From Bacteroidales bacterium (GTDB lineage: Bacteria > Bacteroidota > Bacteroidia > Bacteroidales > CAIWKO01), in NCBI GenBank assembly GCA_023228145.1, contig JALOBU010000007.1, positions 70,663 to 134,662 on the forward strand: 64,000 bases of DNA, in the 5' to 3' direction. Shown here in pieces: positions 43,029-52,542 of this stretch; the first letter of the stretch is position 1, and each line of letters starts with the position of its first letter. The notes beneath the pieces are model-generated. The model made no database searches. It saw only the letters and a program-made list of their open reading frames with translations, and was not told the origin of the DNA. Position numbers and translations under genes: made by a program.

Positions 43029-44324
43029 ATGAATACTTACGAACAACTTATAGCAAAAAAAACAAAGCTATCCGTAATTGGCCTTGGATATGTTGGACTA
43101 CCAATTGCCTTGGAATTTGCAAAACAAATTCAGGTTATTGGTTTTGATATCAAAGAAGACCGCGTTGAAAAGATGAAAAATAAAATTGACCCAAGTGAAG
43201 AGCTCCCTGATTCGGCTTTTGAAAATTGTGATATTATTTTTACATCAAACACAGAAGACCTGAAAAATGCCTCATTTCATATTGTTGCAGTGCCTACGCC
43301 GATTGATAATCATAATTTACCAGATTTACATCCTTTGCTTTCAGCTACCCGTACAGTTGGAAAAGTGCTTAAAAAGGGGGATTATGTCGTTTACGAATCA
43401 ACGGTCTATCCCGGTTGTACTGAGGAAGATTGCATTCCTATATTGGAAGAGTTATCTGGTTTGAAATTTATTAAAGATTTTAAGGTGGGATTTTCTCCCG
43501 AGCGAATTAATCCGGGAGACAAAGACCACACTATAACAACCATTACGAAAGTTGTTTCCGGTTGCGATGAGGAATCTTTGGAAATTATTGCAAAAGTTTA
43601 TGAATTAGTTGTAAAAGTAGGTGTTCACAGGGCATCGAGCATCAAAGTTGCTGAATCGGCAAAGATTATTGAAAATACTCAGCGGGATGTAAATATTGCA
43701 TTAATGAATGAGCTTTCAATTATATTTAACCGCATGGGAATCAATACCTTTGAAGTACTGGAAGCAGCAGGGACCAAATGGAATTTTTTAAAATTTTTTC
43801 CAGGCCTTGTCGGGGGGCATTGTATTGGTGTTGACCCCTATTACCTGACATATAAAGCAAAAGAATACCGATATCATGCACAGATAATAAATTCAGGACG
43901 CTTTGTGAACGACTCCATGGGTTTTTATATTGCAAAACAAACTGTCAAGAAAATTATTGCCACAGGAAAAAATGTTTTGAATTCCAGAGTACTTGTGATG
44001 GGTGTTTCATTTAAGGAAAATGTTAGTGATATTAGAAATTCAAGAGTAGCAGATGTGGTGAGCGAATTAAAAACCTATGGATTAATCGTTGATGTCGTAG
44101 ACCCTTTTGCTGACGCCAAAGAAGTAGAAGAAGAATATGGTTTCGGTTTAATAAAAGAACCTGCCGGAAAATATGATGCTATTATTGTCGCTGTCTCTCA
44201 CAATCAATATACAGGGCTTAAAGAAGAATTCTTTAAAAATTTTTCAGCAAATAAATGTATTTTAGTTGATATTAAAGGGGTGTATCGTGGTAAAATTAAA
44301 GAACTTACTTACTGGAGTCTTTAA
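43029..44324 (+). CDS. UDP-glucose/GDP-mannose dehydrogenase family protein, WbpA/TviB-like
   Basis: From the ATG at 43029 the protein has 431 residues. It shows the NAD motif GLGYVGLPIALEFAK, the catalytic Cys in GGHCIGVDPYY and the C-terminal UDP-binding domain with MGVSFKENVSDIRNSR. Members of this branch oxidise UDP-GlcNAc (WbpA) or a related sugar at C6 to the uronic acid. An upstream start at 42951 would overlap the previous gene by 56 bases and is unlikely. It overlaps the galE-like gene by one base. Confidence 0.93.
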   Translation: MNTYEQLIAKKTKLSVIGLGYVGLPIALEFAKQIQVIGFDIKEDRVEKMKNKIDPSEELPDSAFENCDIIFTSNTEDLKNASFHIVAVPTPIDNHNLPDLHPLLSATRTVGKVLKKGDYVVYESTVYPGCTEEDCIPILEELSGLKFIKDFKVGFSPERINPGDKDHTITTITKVVSGCDEESLEIIAKVYELVVKVGVHRASSIKVAESAKIIENTQRDVNIALMNELSIIFNRMGINTFEVLEAAGTKWNFLKFFPGLVGGHCIGVDPYYLTYKAKEYRYHAQIINSGRFVNDSMGFYIAKQTVKKIIATGKNVLNSRVLVMGVSFKENVSDIRNSRVADVVSELKTYGLIVDVVDPFADAKEVEEEYGFGLIKEPAGKYDAIIVAVSHNQYTGLKEEFFKNFSANKCILVDIKGVYRGKIKELTYWSL

Positions 44325-45343
44325 TGAAAATTCTTGTAACAGGGGGAACCGGGTATATAGGGGCACATACAGTTGTTGAATTACAACGGGATGGATACGA
44401 TGTTTGCATTATTGATAATTTATCCAACTCTTCTGTGGAAGTTGTTCAATCAATATATAAAATAACCAACAAGCTTCCAATATTTGAAAAAATAGAAATG
44501 TGCGCAAAGCCCCAGCTTGATAATTTTTTTGAAAGGCATCAGGATATTGAGGGGGTTATACATTTTGCCGCTTTTAAAGCTGTCGGTGAATCTGTAATGC
44601 TTCCAATAAAATATTATCACAATAATTTATTTTCGCTGATTAACCTGCTTGAATGCATGCATAAGAATAAAATCAATACACTGGTTTTTTCTTCATCATG
44701 TACTGTTTATGGACAGCCCGAAAATCTTCCCGTCAAAGAAACATCTCCTGTTTTGCCCCCTATGTCCCCTTACGGAGATACGAAACAAATATCAGAAAGA
44801 ATTATTACTGAACAATCAAGGGTTTCGGATTTGAAAACCGTTTTGCTGAGATATTTTAATCCTATCGGCGCACATGAATCGGCATTAATTGGAGAATTGC
44901 CAATTGGAACCCCAAATAATTTAGTACCATATATTACTCAAACGGCTATTGGTAAACGTGAATATTTAAGCGTTTTCGGTAACGATTATGATACCCCCGA
45001 CGGTACTTGTATACGCGACTATATCTATGTTGCTGATTTGGCAAAGGCTCATGTTAAAGCGATGAAACGCCTGCTTAAGAAAGAAAAAAGTTCTGACACA
45101 GAAATTTTCAACTTAGGAACAGGTAGGGGAATTTCTGTGCTGGAAGTTATAGAATCTTTCGAACGTGTGTCGGGGCAAAAACTAAATTATAAAATTGTTG
45201 GCCGCCGCCCGGGGGATATTACAAAAATCTGGGCTGATTGCACATTGGCTAATAATGTACTTGGCTGGAAAGCTGAAAAAACCCTTGATGAAATGATGTT
45301 ATCCGCATGGAACTGGGAAAAACAAATGGCAAAAAAAATTTAA
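44324..45343 (+). CDS. galE: UDP-glucose 4-epimerase
   Basis: This 339-residue extended SDR enzyme has GGTGYIGAHT at the start, SSSCTVYG near 125 and the SPYGDTK catalytic Tyr-Lys motif near 149-155. The length and the C-terminal RRPGDITKIWAD segment fit GalE, which interconverts UDP-Glc and UDP-Gal. It begins in a TAATG-type overlap with the WbpA-like gene, so it is part of the operon. Confidence 0.92.
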   Translation: MKILVTGGTGYIGAHTVVELQRDGYDVCIIDNLSNSSVEVVQSIYKITNKLPIFEKIEMCAKPQLDNFFERHQDIEGVIHFAAFKAVGESVMLPIKYYHNNLFSLINLLECMHKNKINTLVFSSSCTVYGQPENLPVKETSPVLPPMSPYGDTKQISERIITEQSRVSDLKTVLLRYFNPIGAHESALIGELPIGTPNNLVPYITQTAIGKREYLSVFGNDYDTPDGTCIRDYIYVADLAKAHVKAMKRLLKKEKSSDTEIFNLGTGRGISVLEVIESFERVSGQKLNYKIVGRRPGDITKIWADCTLANNVLGWKAEKTLDEMMLSAWNWEKQMAKKI

Positions 45344-45353
45344 TAATACCACA

Positions 45354-46412
45354 ATGTTTAATAAAACTATATTAATTACAGGTGGAGCGGGATTCATTGG
45401 TTCTCATGTTGTACGCTTGTTTGTTAAAAAATACTCTGATTACCGTATTGTAAACTTCGACAAACTAACATATGCCGGAAATCTTGAAAACCTGAAAGAC
45501 ATTGAAAACGAAAAAAACTATCTTTTTATTAAGGGCGACATAACAGATACAACATCTGTTTCCAATCTTCTCAAGCAATATGATTTTAATGTAATAATAC
45601 ACCTTGCTGCGGAATCACATGTTGACCGCTCCATTACCAACCCTTTGGAATTTATAACTACAAATATTTTTGGTACTGCTACTTTGTTAAATGCTGCAAG
45701 AGAACTATGGAAAGATAATGAAGCCGGGAAACTTTTTTACCATATTTCAACAGACGAAGTTTACGGTTCTTTAAGCAAGGAGGGTTTTTTTACCGAAAAT
45801 ACCGCTTATAGTCCGCGCAGCCCTTACTCTGCCTCCAAAGCAAGTTCTGACCATTTGGTGCGCGCATATCATCATACTTATGGGTTGCCTGTCATTATTT
45901 CAAATTGCTCGAACAATTACGGCCCCAATCAATTTCCCGAAAAGCTTATCCCTTTAATGATAAACAACATCATTAACAACAAACCTCTTCCTGTATATGG
46001 TAGTGGCGAAAACGTAAGAGACTGGCTTTATGTAGAAGATCATGCCCGCGCTATTGATACGGTATTTTGCAAAGGAAAGATTGGAGAAACATATAATATA
46101 GGAGGAAATAATGAGTGGACTAACATTAATCTTGTCCATTTACTTTGCAGTGTTATGGATAAAAAACTTGGCCGGGAAGAAGGTAGTTCGGCAAAATTAA
46201 TAACCTATGTAAAAGACCGTGCCGGGCATGACTTGCGTTACGCAATTGATTCAACAAAAATATCAAATGAATTAGGGTGGAAACCTTCATTGAATTTTGA
46301 AGACGGCCTAAAAAAAACAGTTGAATGGTACCTAAATAACGAGTCCTGGTTAAAAAATATCACGAGCGGAGCATATCAGAAATATTACGAGGAACAATAT
46401 TCAAACAGATAA
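45354..46412 (+). CDS. rfbB: dTDP-glucose 4,6-dehydratase
   Basis: This 352-residue enzyme has GGAGFIGSHVV, the STDEVYGS motif with the catalytic Asp-Glu pair and the YSASK Tyr-Lys motif, all characteristic of RmlB/RfbB. It turns dTDP-glucose into the 4-keto-6-deoxy intermediate of dTDP-rhamnose and other 6-deoxy sugars. The RmlA, RmlC and RmlD partners are not in this window. It lies 10 bases after galE and 2 bases before the next gene. Confidence 0.92.
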   Translation: MFNKTILITGGAGFIGSHVVRLFVKKYSDYRIVNFDKLTYAGNLENLKDIENEKNYLFIKGDITDTTSVSNLLKQYDFNVIIHLAAESHVDRSITNPLEFITTNIFGTATLLNAARELWKDNEAGKLFYHISTDEVYGSLSKEGFFTENTAYSPRSPYSASKASSDHLVRAYHHTYGLPVIISNCSNNYGPNQFPEKLIPLMINNIINNKPLPVYGSGENVRDWLYVEDHARAIDTVFCKGKIGETYNIGGNNEWTNINLVHLLCSVMDKKLGREEGSSAKLITYVKDRAGHDLRYAIDSTKISNELGWKPSLNFEDGLKKTVEWYLNNESWLKNITSGAYQKYYEEQYSNR

Positions 46413-46414
46413 TT

Positions 46415-47422
46415 ATGTACAGCAAAGCCTTTCATGATGAGGATTTAACAAAGTTTACTTTTCTTATAACCGGAGGAGCGGGGTTTATAGGCTCGAACAT
46501 AGTTGAATATCTCATAAAATATAATGCCGGGAAAATAATTATTTTGGATAATTTATCCACCGGATTTTTTCACAATATTGAACCTTTTATTTCACACGGC
46601 AATGTTAAGTTTATTGAAGGGGATATTTGTAATCCGGAACAATGCATGACAGCTACAAAAGACGTTGATTTTGTTTTACATCAGGCAGCTCTGGGCTCTG
46701 TTCCACGTTCCATACAAGACCCTCAGGCAACCAATCTTTCTAATGTTGGCGGGTTCCTGAATATTCTCGTAGCATCAAAACAAAATAAAGTTAAGCGGAT
46801 TGTTTATGCCAGTTCATCTTCGGTTTATGGAGACAGTGCAGAACTACCTAAAAAAGAAATAAACATCGGCAACCCTTTATCTCCTTATGCTGTTTCAAAA
46901 CTTGCGAATGAGTTATATGCCAAAGCTTTTACAAATTGTTACAATATGGATATGGTCGGCCTGCGTTATTTTAATGTTTTTGGCCCCAGGCAAAGCCCAC
47001 AAGGAGCATATGCAGCAGCCATACCTTTGTTTATTCATGCATTAATTACCGGTAAAAGCCCTTTTATTAACGGGGACGGGGAACAAACCCGGGATTTTAC
47101 CTTTGTGGAAAATGCCGTTCAGGCAAACATAAGAGCAGCTTTTGCTAAGAACCGTGAAGCGCGAGGAAATGTTTTCAATGTTGCTTGTGGCAGTAAAACA
47201 TCTGTTAATGAACTTTTTTTTCTATTAAAAAAAATATCTCAAACTACTATTGACCCATCATACCGTGCTGAGCGCCACGGTGATGTCCGATATTCTCTTG
47301 CCGACATTTCAAATGCCATAAAAATTCTTGGATACTCGCCCGACATTAAAATTAAAGATGGACTTGAAATAACTTTTAAATGGTTTAAACAAAACTTTCA
47401 GATGCTTTATGGAAATTTCTGA
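46415..47422 (+). CDS. NAD-dependent epimerase, WbpP-like (UDP-HexNAc 4-epimerase)
   Basis: This 335-residue extended SDR protein has GGAGFIGSNIVEYL near 18-31, SSSSVYGDS, and YAVSKLANE as the Tyr-Lys motif. The sequence around GSVPRSIQDP and RYFNVFGPRQ is typical of WbpP/TviC-type enzymes acting on N-acetylated UDP-hexosamines or their uronic acids. It could act on the product of the WbpA-like enzyme. The exact substrate is inferred. Its end overlaps the phosphatase gene by 14 bases. Confidence 0.88.
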   Translation: MYSKAFHDEDLTKFTFLITGGAGFIGSNIVEYLIKYNAGKIIILDNLSTGFFHNIEPFISHGNVKFIEGDICNPEQCMTATKDVDFVLHQAALGSVPRSIQDPQATNLSNVGGFLNILVASKQNKVKRIVYASSSSVYGDSAELPKKEINIGNPLSPYAVSKLANELYAKAFTNCYNMDMVGLRYFNVFGPRQSPQGAYAAAIPLFIHALITGKSPFINGDGEQTRDFTFVENAVQANIRAAFAKNREARGNVFNVACGSKTSVNELFFLLKKISQTTIDPSYRAERHGDVRYSLADISNAIKILGYSPDIKIKDGLEITFKWFKQNFQMLYGNF

Positions 47423-48155
47423 TTTTTTTTCCAAAAAAAAAACACCAGCAGTTTCTTACGAAAGCTATTACAGTATAGATATTCATTCGCATATCATTCC
47501 CGGTATTGATGACGGAGCTCAAACGATTGAAGAATCACTCGAAATAATTGCCTTTTTCCAAAGCATAGGAATTAAAAAAATAATCACCACGCCTCATATT
47601 TCCGGGTCTTACCCAAATACAAATGATATCATACTTTCCTGCTATTCTCAACTTAAAAATAAGTTAATAGAAATCAACCCGGATATTGATTTACATGTTG
47701 CTGCAGAATATATGGTCGACGAAAGTTTTACCAACATTATTAAGCAGAAGAAATTATTATGTTTCGGGAAAAATTTTATTTTAATTGAATTTCCATATTT
47801 TAGTACACATCCTGATATTCACAATGTGATTTTCTCATTGCAGAGTGATGGATTTTCAATAATTATTGCTCACCCTGAACGCTATGTGTTTTGGGGAGAC
47901 ACGTTGAATACATTTAAAAAGCTTAAAGAACGTGGAGTGTTTTTTCAAATGAACCTTCTATCCCTGACTTCAATATATTCCGAAGAAATACAAAAAAATG
48001 CCCATTGGCTTATTAAAAACCAGTTGATTGATTTTGTCGGCTCTGATATTCATCACATCAGCGCTGCACCCTATATTAAAAATGTTTTAAAAGAAAAACT
48101 TTTCTTTAAAATGATAGAAACAAATCAGATAAAAAATAACGCTTTGTTGACTTAA
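47409..48155 (+). CDS. CpsB/YwqE-type PHP tyrosine-protein phosphatase
   Basis: This 248-residue PHP-fold protein has SIDIHSHIIPGIDDGA near 21-36, binding metals through His and Asp residues, and a late GSDIHHI motif. CpsB/YwqE proteins dephosphorylate the tyrosine kinases that control capsule and exopolysaccharide chain length, so it ties the operon to capsule assembly. No matching kinase (Wzc-like) gene is in this window. The last 4 bases overlap tail-to-tail with fabD. Confidence 0.9.
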   Translation: MEISDFFSKKKTPAVSYESYYSIDIHSHIIPGIDDGAQTIEESLEIIAFFQSIGIKKIITTPHISGSYPNTNDIILSCYSQLKNKLIEINPDIDLHVAAEYMVDESFTNIIKQKKLLCFGKNFILIEFPYFSTHPDIHNVIFSLQSDGFSIIIAHPERYVFWGDTLNTFKKLKERGVFFQMNLLSLTSIYSEEIQKNAHWLIKNQLIDFVGSDIHHISAAPYIKNVLKEKLFFKMIETNQIKNNALLT

Positions 48156-49033
48156 ATATTCACTTCTTCAATTATAACAGAAGGTTCAATTTTCTTTATT
48201 AACCCCTGTAAAACAGTTCCTGGTCCTAATTCTGTATAAACAGTACAACCACCTGCAACCATATTTTTAACAGTCTGTGTCCACAAAACAGGAGATGTTA
48301 ATTGAGCATTTAAATTAGATTTAATAATATCTGGATCTGTTGATGGTTTGGCGTCGACATTTTGATATATGGGACAAAGTGGTTTGCTGAATAATGTGTT
48401 TTCAATAGCATATGCTAATTTTTCTCTGGCAGGTTCCATCAATGGAGAATGAAAAGCTCCGCCAACACTCAGAGGCAATGCTCTTCGTGCGCCGGCAGCC
48501 TTTATCAGTTCGCATGCTTTATTGACACCGCTTACAGTTCCGGAAATAACAATTTGCCCGGGGCTGTTATAATTTGCGGCGACAACAACATCATCAATAT
48601 CATCAAGTATTTCTTTCACTTTATCATCAGCAATGCCTATGATTGCAGCCATAGTGGATGGGGTTATTTCGCAAGCTTCCTGCATAGCTTCGGCGCGTTT
48701 TGACACCAGTAGCAAACCATCTTCGAATGACAAAGCTTGAGAAGCCACCAACGCAGAAAACTCGCCTAAAGAGTGGCCTGCAACCATATCCGGGATAAAA
48801 TTTTCTCCCATCACTTTGGCCAGAATTACTGAATGAAGAAAAATCGCAGGTTGTGTTACTTTTGTTTGTCTTAAGTCTTCTTCCGTTCCGCTAAACATTA
48901 AATCTGTGATACGAAAATTCAATATTTCATTTGCTTGTTCAAATAATTCTTTTCCTGTCTCAAAATTTTCGTACAGTTGCCTACCCATACCTACAAATTG
49001 AGCTCCCTGCCCAGGGAAAACATATGCTTTCAT
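48152..49033 (-). CDS. fabD: Malonyl-CoA:ACP transacylase
   Basis: This 293-residue enzyme moves malonyl groups from CoA to acyl-carrier protein in fatty-acid synthesis. It starts with FPGQGAQFVGMG, has the nucleophile in GHSLGEF near 90 and the second active residue in GAFHSPLM near 200. Length and motifs are normal. It converges with the phosphatase gene. Confidence 0.95.
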   Translation of the reverse strand: MKAYVFPGQGAQFVGMGRQLYENFETGKELFEQANEILNFRITDLMFSGTEEDLRQTKVTQPAIFLHSVILAKVMGENFIPDMVAGHSLGEFSALVASQALSFEDGLLLVSKRAEAMQEACEITPSTMAAIIGIADDKVKEILDDIDDVVVAANYNSPGQIVISGTVSGVNKACELIKAAGARRALPLSVGGAFHSPLMEPAREKLAYAIENTLFSKPLCPIYQNVDAKPSTDPDIIKSNLNAQLTSPVLWTQTVKNMVAGGCTVYTELGPGTVLQGLIKKIEPSVIIEEVNI

Positions 49034-49055
49034 AAAATAACTTTATTGGTAAAAA

Positions 49056-49784
49056 CTATTTTCTGCCTCCAAATAAACGAAGCAAAAACAAAAAAAGGTT
49101 AATAAAATCCAGATATAATGTAAGTGCCCCCATAATGGTCATTTTTGTTGCAACAGTGCTACCGTTGTCAATACTCATTCCAATACGTTTCAGCTTTTGA
49201 ACATCATAGGCAGTAAGGCCAGTAAATATTAGTACTCCAATAACACTTATAACATAACTCATTGTTTCACTTTTCAGAAAAAAATTCACCAGCATGGCAA
49301 TAATAATTCCTATAACGCCCATCATCAAAATGGAACCAAATTTTGTCAGGTCTGTTTTTGTCACATATCCTGTTGCTGCCATCACTCCAAACATGCCTGC
49401 AGTAATCGCAAAAGTAATTCCTATTGTACTTATTTCATAAATCAGAAAAATAAAGCTGAAGCTCATGCCCATCAATACCGAATAAACTATAAACAACAGC
49501 ATCATCAGGGGTGCGGAAAGTTTCTGAAAACCAAATGACATTAATAAAACAAAACCTAGGGGTGCCAGCATAACTATCCATCCCAACATCGACAATCCTC
49601 CCTCTGGTTTAATCAAAGTTTGCATTAAGGAGGGGTTTGCAACCCAAATAAATGCAGTAACGGCAGTAACTGTTAATGCGAGGAACATCCATGAAAAAAC
49701 ACGAGCCATGAAAGTCCGAGACAATGATGTAGTTTGGTTTATTTCGCTTGTGCTAAGATGATATTTTTCTTCGTTGTAATTCAT
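49056..49784 (-). CDS. Bax inhibitor-1/YccA family membrane protein
   Basis: The protein has 242 residues with about seven membrane helices, a hydrophilic N-terminus and the C-terminal LTAYDVQKLKRI and LYLDFINLFLFLLR segments typical of this family. Bacterial members (YccA, YbhL, BsYetJ) are inner-membrane proteins; YetJ is a pH-sensitive calcium leak channel and YccA inhibits FtsH. The exact role here is unknown. It is 22 bases upstream of fabD. Confidence 0.92.
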   Translation of the reverse strand: MNYNEEKYHLSTSEINQTTSLSRTFMARVFSWMFLALTVTAVTAFIWVANPSLMQTLIKPEGGLSMLGWIVMLAPLGFVLLMSFGFQKLSAPLMMLLFIVYSVLMGMSFSFIFLIYEISTIGITFAITAGMFGVMAATGYVTKTDLTKFGSILMMGVIGIIIAMLVNFFLKSETMSYVISVIGVLIFTGLTAYDVQKLKRIGMSIDNGSTVATKMTIMGALTLYLDFINLFLFLLRLFGGRK

Positions 49785-49808
49785 ATAATAAAAATTTATT
49801 TTAAGCTC

Positions 49809-50450
49809 TTAATGTAAAGTTGAACTTATAAGTGTGAGAAATTCTGTTCTGGTTTTATCCACCAAAAATGCTCCTGTAAAATCAGATGTTGTAGTAACAG
49901 AATTTTGTTTTTGTATGCCGCGCATCATCATACATAGATGGTGGGCTTCAATAACTACAGCGACGCCCAGAGGTTTTAAAGTATCCTGAATACAATCCTT
50001 TATTTGCGAAGTAAGGCGTTCCTGAACTTGCAAGCGGCGGGCAAAAGCATCTACTACGCGGGGAATTTTACTTAAACCGACTATGTACCCGTTAGGAATA
50101 TACGCAACGTGTGCTTTCCCGATAAAAGGAAGCATATGATGTTCGCACATCGAATAAATTTCAATATCCTTCACAATTACCATCTGTTTGTAATCTTCCT
50201 TAAACATCGCAGAACGAAAAATTTCCATTGGGTTTAATTCATATCCGTGCATTAAGTACAGCATCGCTTTTGCAACCCTTTCCGGTGTTTTTAGCAATCC
50301 TTCCCGCTCAGGGTTTTCACCAATCAGTCCCAGTACTTTTTTATATTGTGCTGATAACTCTTTTATTAATTTGGGGTTGTCTGGTGTAATTTTAGCAGGG
50401 GTATCGTCAATTTCGTTTTCTTCTATGATTGATTTATCTATAACATTCAT
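49809..50450 (-). CDS. folE: GTP cyclohydrolase I
   Basis: The protein has 213 residues with the zinc-binding CEHHMLPFIGKAHVAYIP segment near 115-132, a conserved C-terminal zinc Cys in HHLCMMMRG and the QVQERLT motif. It converts GTP to dihydroneopterin triphosphate for folate or queuosine synthesis. The queD gene is 12 bases upstream, and QueD uses this product in the deazapurine pathway. Confidence 0.95.
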   Translation of the reverse strand: MNVIDKSIIEENEIDDTPAKITPDNPKLIKELSAQYKKVLGLIGENPEREGLLKTPERVAKAMLYLMHGYELNPMEIFRSAMFKEDYKQMVIVKDIEIYSMCEHHMLPFIGKAHVAYIPNGYIVGLSKIPRVVDAFARRLQVQERLTSQIKDCIQDTLKPLGVAVVIEAHHLCMMMRGIQKQNSVTTTSDFTGAFLVDKTRTEFLTLISSTLH

Positions 50451-50462
50451 TATTCTATGATT

Positions 50463-50876
50463 TTATTCTCCAAAATATTCTACATAATTATTTTCTGTCT
50501 CGCATATTTTAACACAATGTAATTTGACATTATGTGCTGCTATGGGAGCATTGATCTGCTCCCAGACAGCAATAGCTATGTTTTCTGTTGAAATCATTTT
50601 CCCTTTCATAAAATCCACTTCAAGATTGAGATTTTTATGGTCAAATTTTTCTATGATATAATCATTAATGATTTTGCTTAATAATTTTAAATTCATTACA
50701 AATCCGGTTTGGAGATTGACAGGACCGCAAACCGTAACGAATAGCTCGTAATTATGCCCATGCCATAGTGGATTCGAACATTTTCCAAATATTTCCACGT
50801 TCTTTTCGTCTGAAAAATCTTCACGATAAAGCCTGTGAGCAGCATTAAATCTTTCTCGTCTTGTAAGGTATACCAT
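50463..50876 (-). CDS. queD: 6-carboxytetrahydropterin synthase (6-pyruvoyl-tetrahydropterin synthase family)
   Basis: This 137-residue protein binds zinc through His residues in FNAAHRL and HGHNYEL and has the conserved Cys in KCSNP. QueD turns dihydroneopterin triphosphate into 6-carboxytetrahydropterin for queuosine. The later pathway genes (queE, queC) are not here. The pairing with folE supports the assignment. Confidence 0.9.
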   Translation of the reverse strand: MVYLTRRERFNAAHRLYREDFSDEKNVEIFGKCSNPLWHGHNYELFVTVCGPVNLQTGFVMNLKLLSKIINDYIIEKFDHKNLNLEVDFMKGKMISTENIAIAVWEQINAPIAAHNVKLHCVKICETENNYVEYFGE

Positions 50877-50959
50877 GCCTTATAATTTATTGCAAAATTA
50901 CAATAAAAATAATGATTTCTGCAAATATTAAATCAATACTATTTAACAATTTAAATTCA

Positions 50960-50967
50960 TACCTTTG
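50960..50967 (+). promoter_or_regulatory. Bacteroidota -7 element before the TPR gene
   Basis: TACCTTTG matches TAnnTTTG exactly and lies 15 bases before the ATG of the TPR gene, giving a short leader. A -33 TTG was not found at the usual distance. Confidence 0.45.
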
Positions 50968-50981
50968 TTAAAAAAACGAAG

Positions 50982-52100
50982 ATGAAAAAGCCAGATATTA
51001 TTTTTTTTATTTTATTTTTTTTACCGGTGATTTTATTGTCTCAAACGGCTTCTGAATTTTTCAAATCCGGCGAAAAAAAATACAAAGAAGGATTTTATGT
51101 GGACGCTATTCTTGATTTTACACAAGCCATTAACGCAAAGGAAAAATATGCCGATGCTTACGTATACAGGGCTATGTCTTATAGTTCGATAGGTAATTTT
51201 CAAAATGCATTGGATGATTATAATACTGCTATCATTATAAACCCGGACGATGCAGATGTGTATTTAAATCGGGCAATTATCAACAGCAACCTGGGAAAAG
51301 ATATCGAAGCTATTGAAGATTGCAACATTGCCATTGCAAAAGATTCCTCTCGCTCAAGGGCATTTTTTGTAAGAGGATATTCTAAATATTTAATGAAAGA
51401 TTATCCCGGAGCTTTAAAAGATTACAGCAAATCCATAAGCATTCAACCAAAATATATTGATGCATTTTACAATCGTGGTATGACTCACAATGTTATGGGT
51501 AATTATGAAGCAGCAATCAACGATTATAGCAGTGTAATTAAATTATCTGTATCGGATTACAGGGCTTACATTGCAAGGGGGATGGCATACGCCAGACTTA
51601 AAAAATATAAAGAAGCGCTTAATGATTATAATAAAGCTATCGAAATAAAACCCGATTATGCAAACTCATACTACAACAAAGCTTTTACGGAATATGAAAT
51701 GAAAGATTTTGTTAATGCAGAAACAGATTACTCTATGTGTATTAAATACAATGAAAAATATTACGATGCTTTCTATAACCGTGGATTAACTCGTTATGAG
51801 CTTAAGAAATACGACGAAGCTATCAATGATTATAATGTAGTGCTGAGCCATAATCCTGACGACTATGAAACATACTTAAACCGTGGTTTGTGCAAAGACA
51901 AACAAGATAAAATTGGCGAAGCCATTGAAGACTATTCCAAATCTATTGAGATTAACCCTAAATATTCAAAGGCATATTCCAACAGGGCTTATGCAAAATA
52001 TAAACTCAACCTTTTTGATGAAGCATGCAACGATTGGAAAACCGCCATGGAACTGGGCAGCAAGGTATCGGAAACCAATTTCAATAAGTTTTGTAAATAA
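50982..52100 (+). CDS. TPR-repeat protein, exported
   Basis: The protein has 372 residues with a signal peptide (about 1-22, ending LLSQT) followed by about ten 34-residue tetratricopeptide repeats with the pattern A-Y-x-N-R-A/G and DYNKAI or DYSKSI. The repeats form a protein-binding solenoid in the periplasm or on the envelope. No catalytic domain is present. The partners cannot be deduced; the flanking genes are unrelated housekeeping genes. Confidence 0.9.
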   Translation: MKKPDIIFFILFFLPVILLSQTASEFFKSGEKKYKEGFYVDAILDFTQAINAKEKYADAYVYRAMSYSSIGNFQNALDDYNTAIIINPDDADVYLNRAIINSNLGKDIEAIEDCNIAIAKDSSRSRAFFVRGYSKYLMKDYPGALKDYSKSISIQPKYIDAFYNRGMTHNVMGNYEAAINDYSSVIKLSVSDYRAYIARGMAYARLKKYKEALNDYNKAIEIKPDYANSYYNKAFTEYEMKDFVNAETDYSMCIKYNEKYYDAFYNRGLTRYELKKYDEAINDYNVVLSHNPDDYETYLNRGLCKDKQDKIGEAIEDYSKSIEINPKYSKAYSNRAYAKYKLNLFDEACNDWKTAMELGSKVSETNFNKFCK

Positions 52101-52350
52101 AATTACTTTATAAGCCAGAACCTCTCAAAGTTTCAAAAGCATTTAAACATTATTTCTTTAAATTCTGGCGTTCAATAAAACACCATGACAAAATCAAAAT
52201 TTCGTTTTTGACTCATTTAATCTAAGTAATGGTATAATCTATTTTTACAAAAAATACATCCCCTTGCAAATATTACAAAGAATATTGAAATGTTATAATA
52301 TCATTGACCATATCTTTACTATATTTGTCATCGGATAGTTAAATTTTTTA
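52101..52350. other. AT-rich intergenic region
   Basis: I see no gene in this 250-base stretch. A TATATTTG at 52320-52327 matches the -7 element and probably belongs to the lipoprotein gene that starts at 52351. There is no convincing hairpin terminator for the TPR gene. Confidence 0.5.
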
Positions 52351-52542
52351 ATGATGAAAAAGATAATTATATTGTTGAGCCTTGTTATCACACCAGTTGT
52401 TTTTACTTCATGTTACAAAGAATGCTATACCTGTAAATTTGGCGATGAGAGAGATATTATTTGTGAGGGTGATTATTTTAACAGGTCAGATTTTTTGGCA
52501 TACAAAGACTCACTTGAACTCGCCGGGTTTGAGTGTAAATAA
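52351..52542 (+). CDS. Small Cys-containing lipoprotein
   Basis: The protein has 63 residues (62 if the second ATG is used). The signal MMKKIIILLSLVITPVVF ends in TSC, a lipobox with Cys at residue 21. The mature part of about 43 residues has five further Cys, starting CYKECYTCKFGD. It resembles the small lipoprotein at 41690-41956 in having a CxxC start and high Cys content. It is the last gene before the restriction-modification locus. Function is unknown. Confidence 0.7.
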   Translation: MMKKIIILLSLVITPVVFTSCYKECYTCKFGDERDIICEGDYFNRSDFLAYKDSLELAGFECK

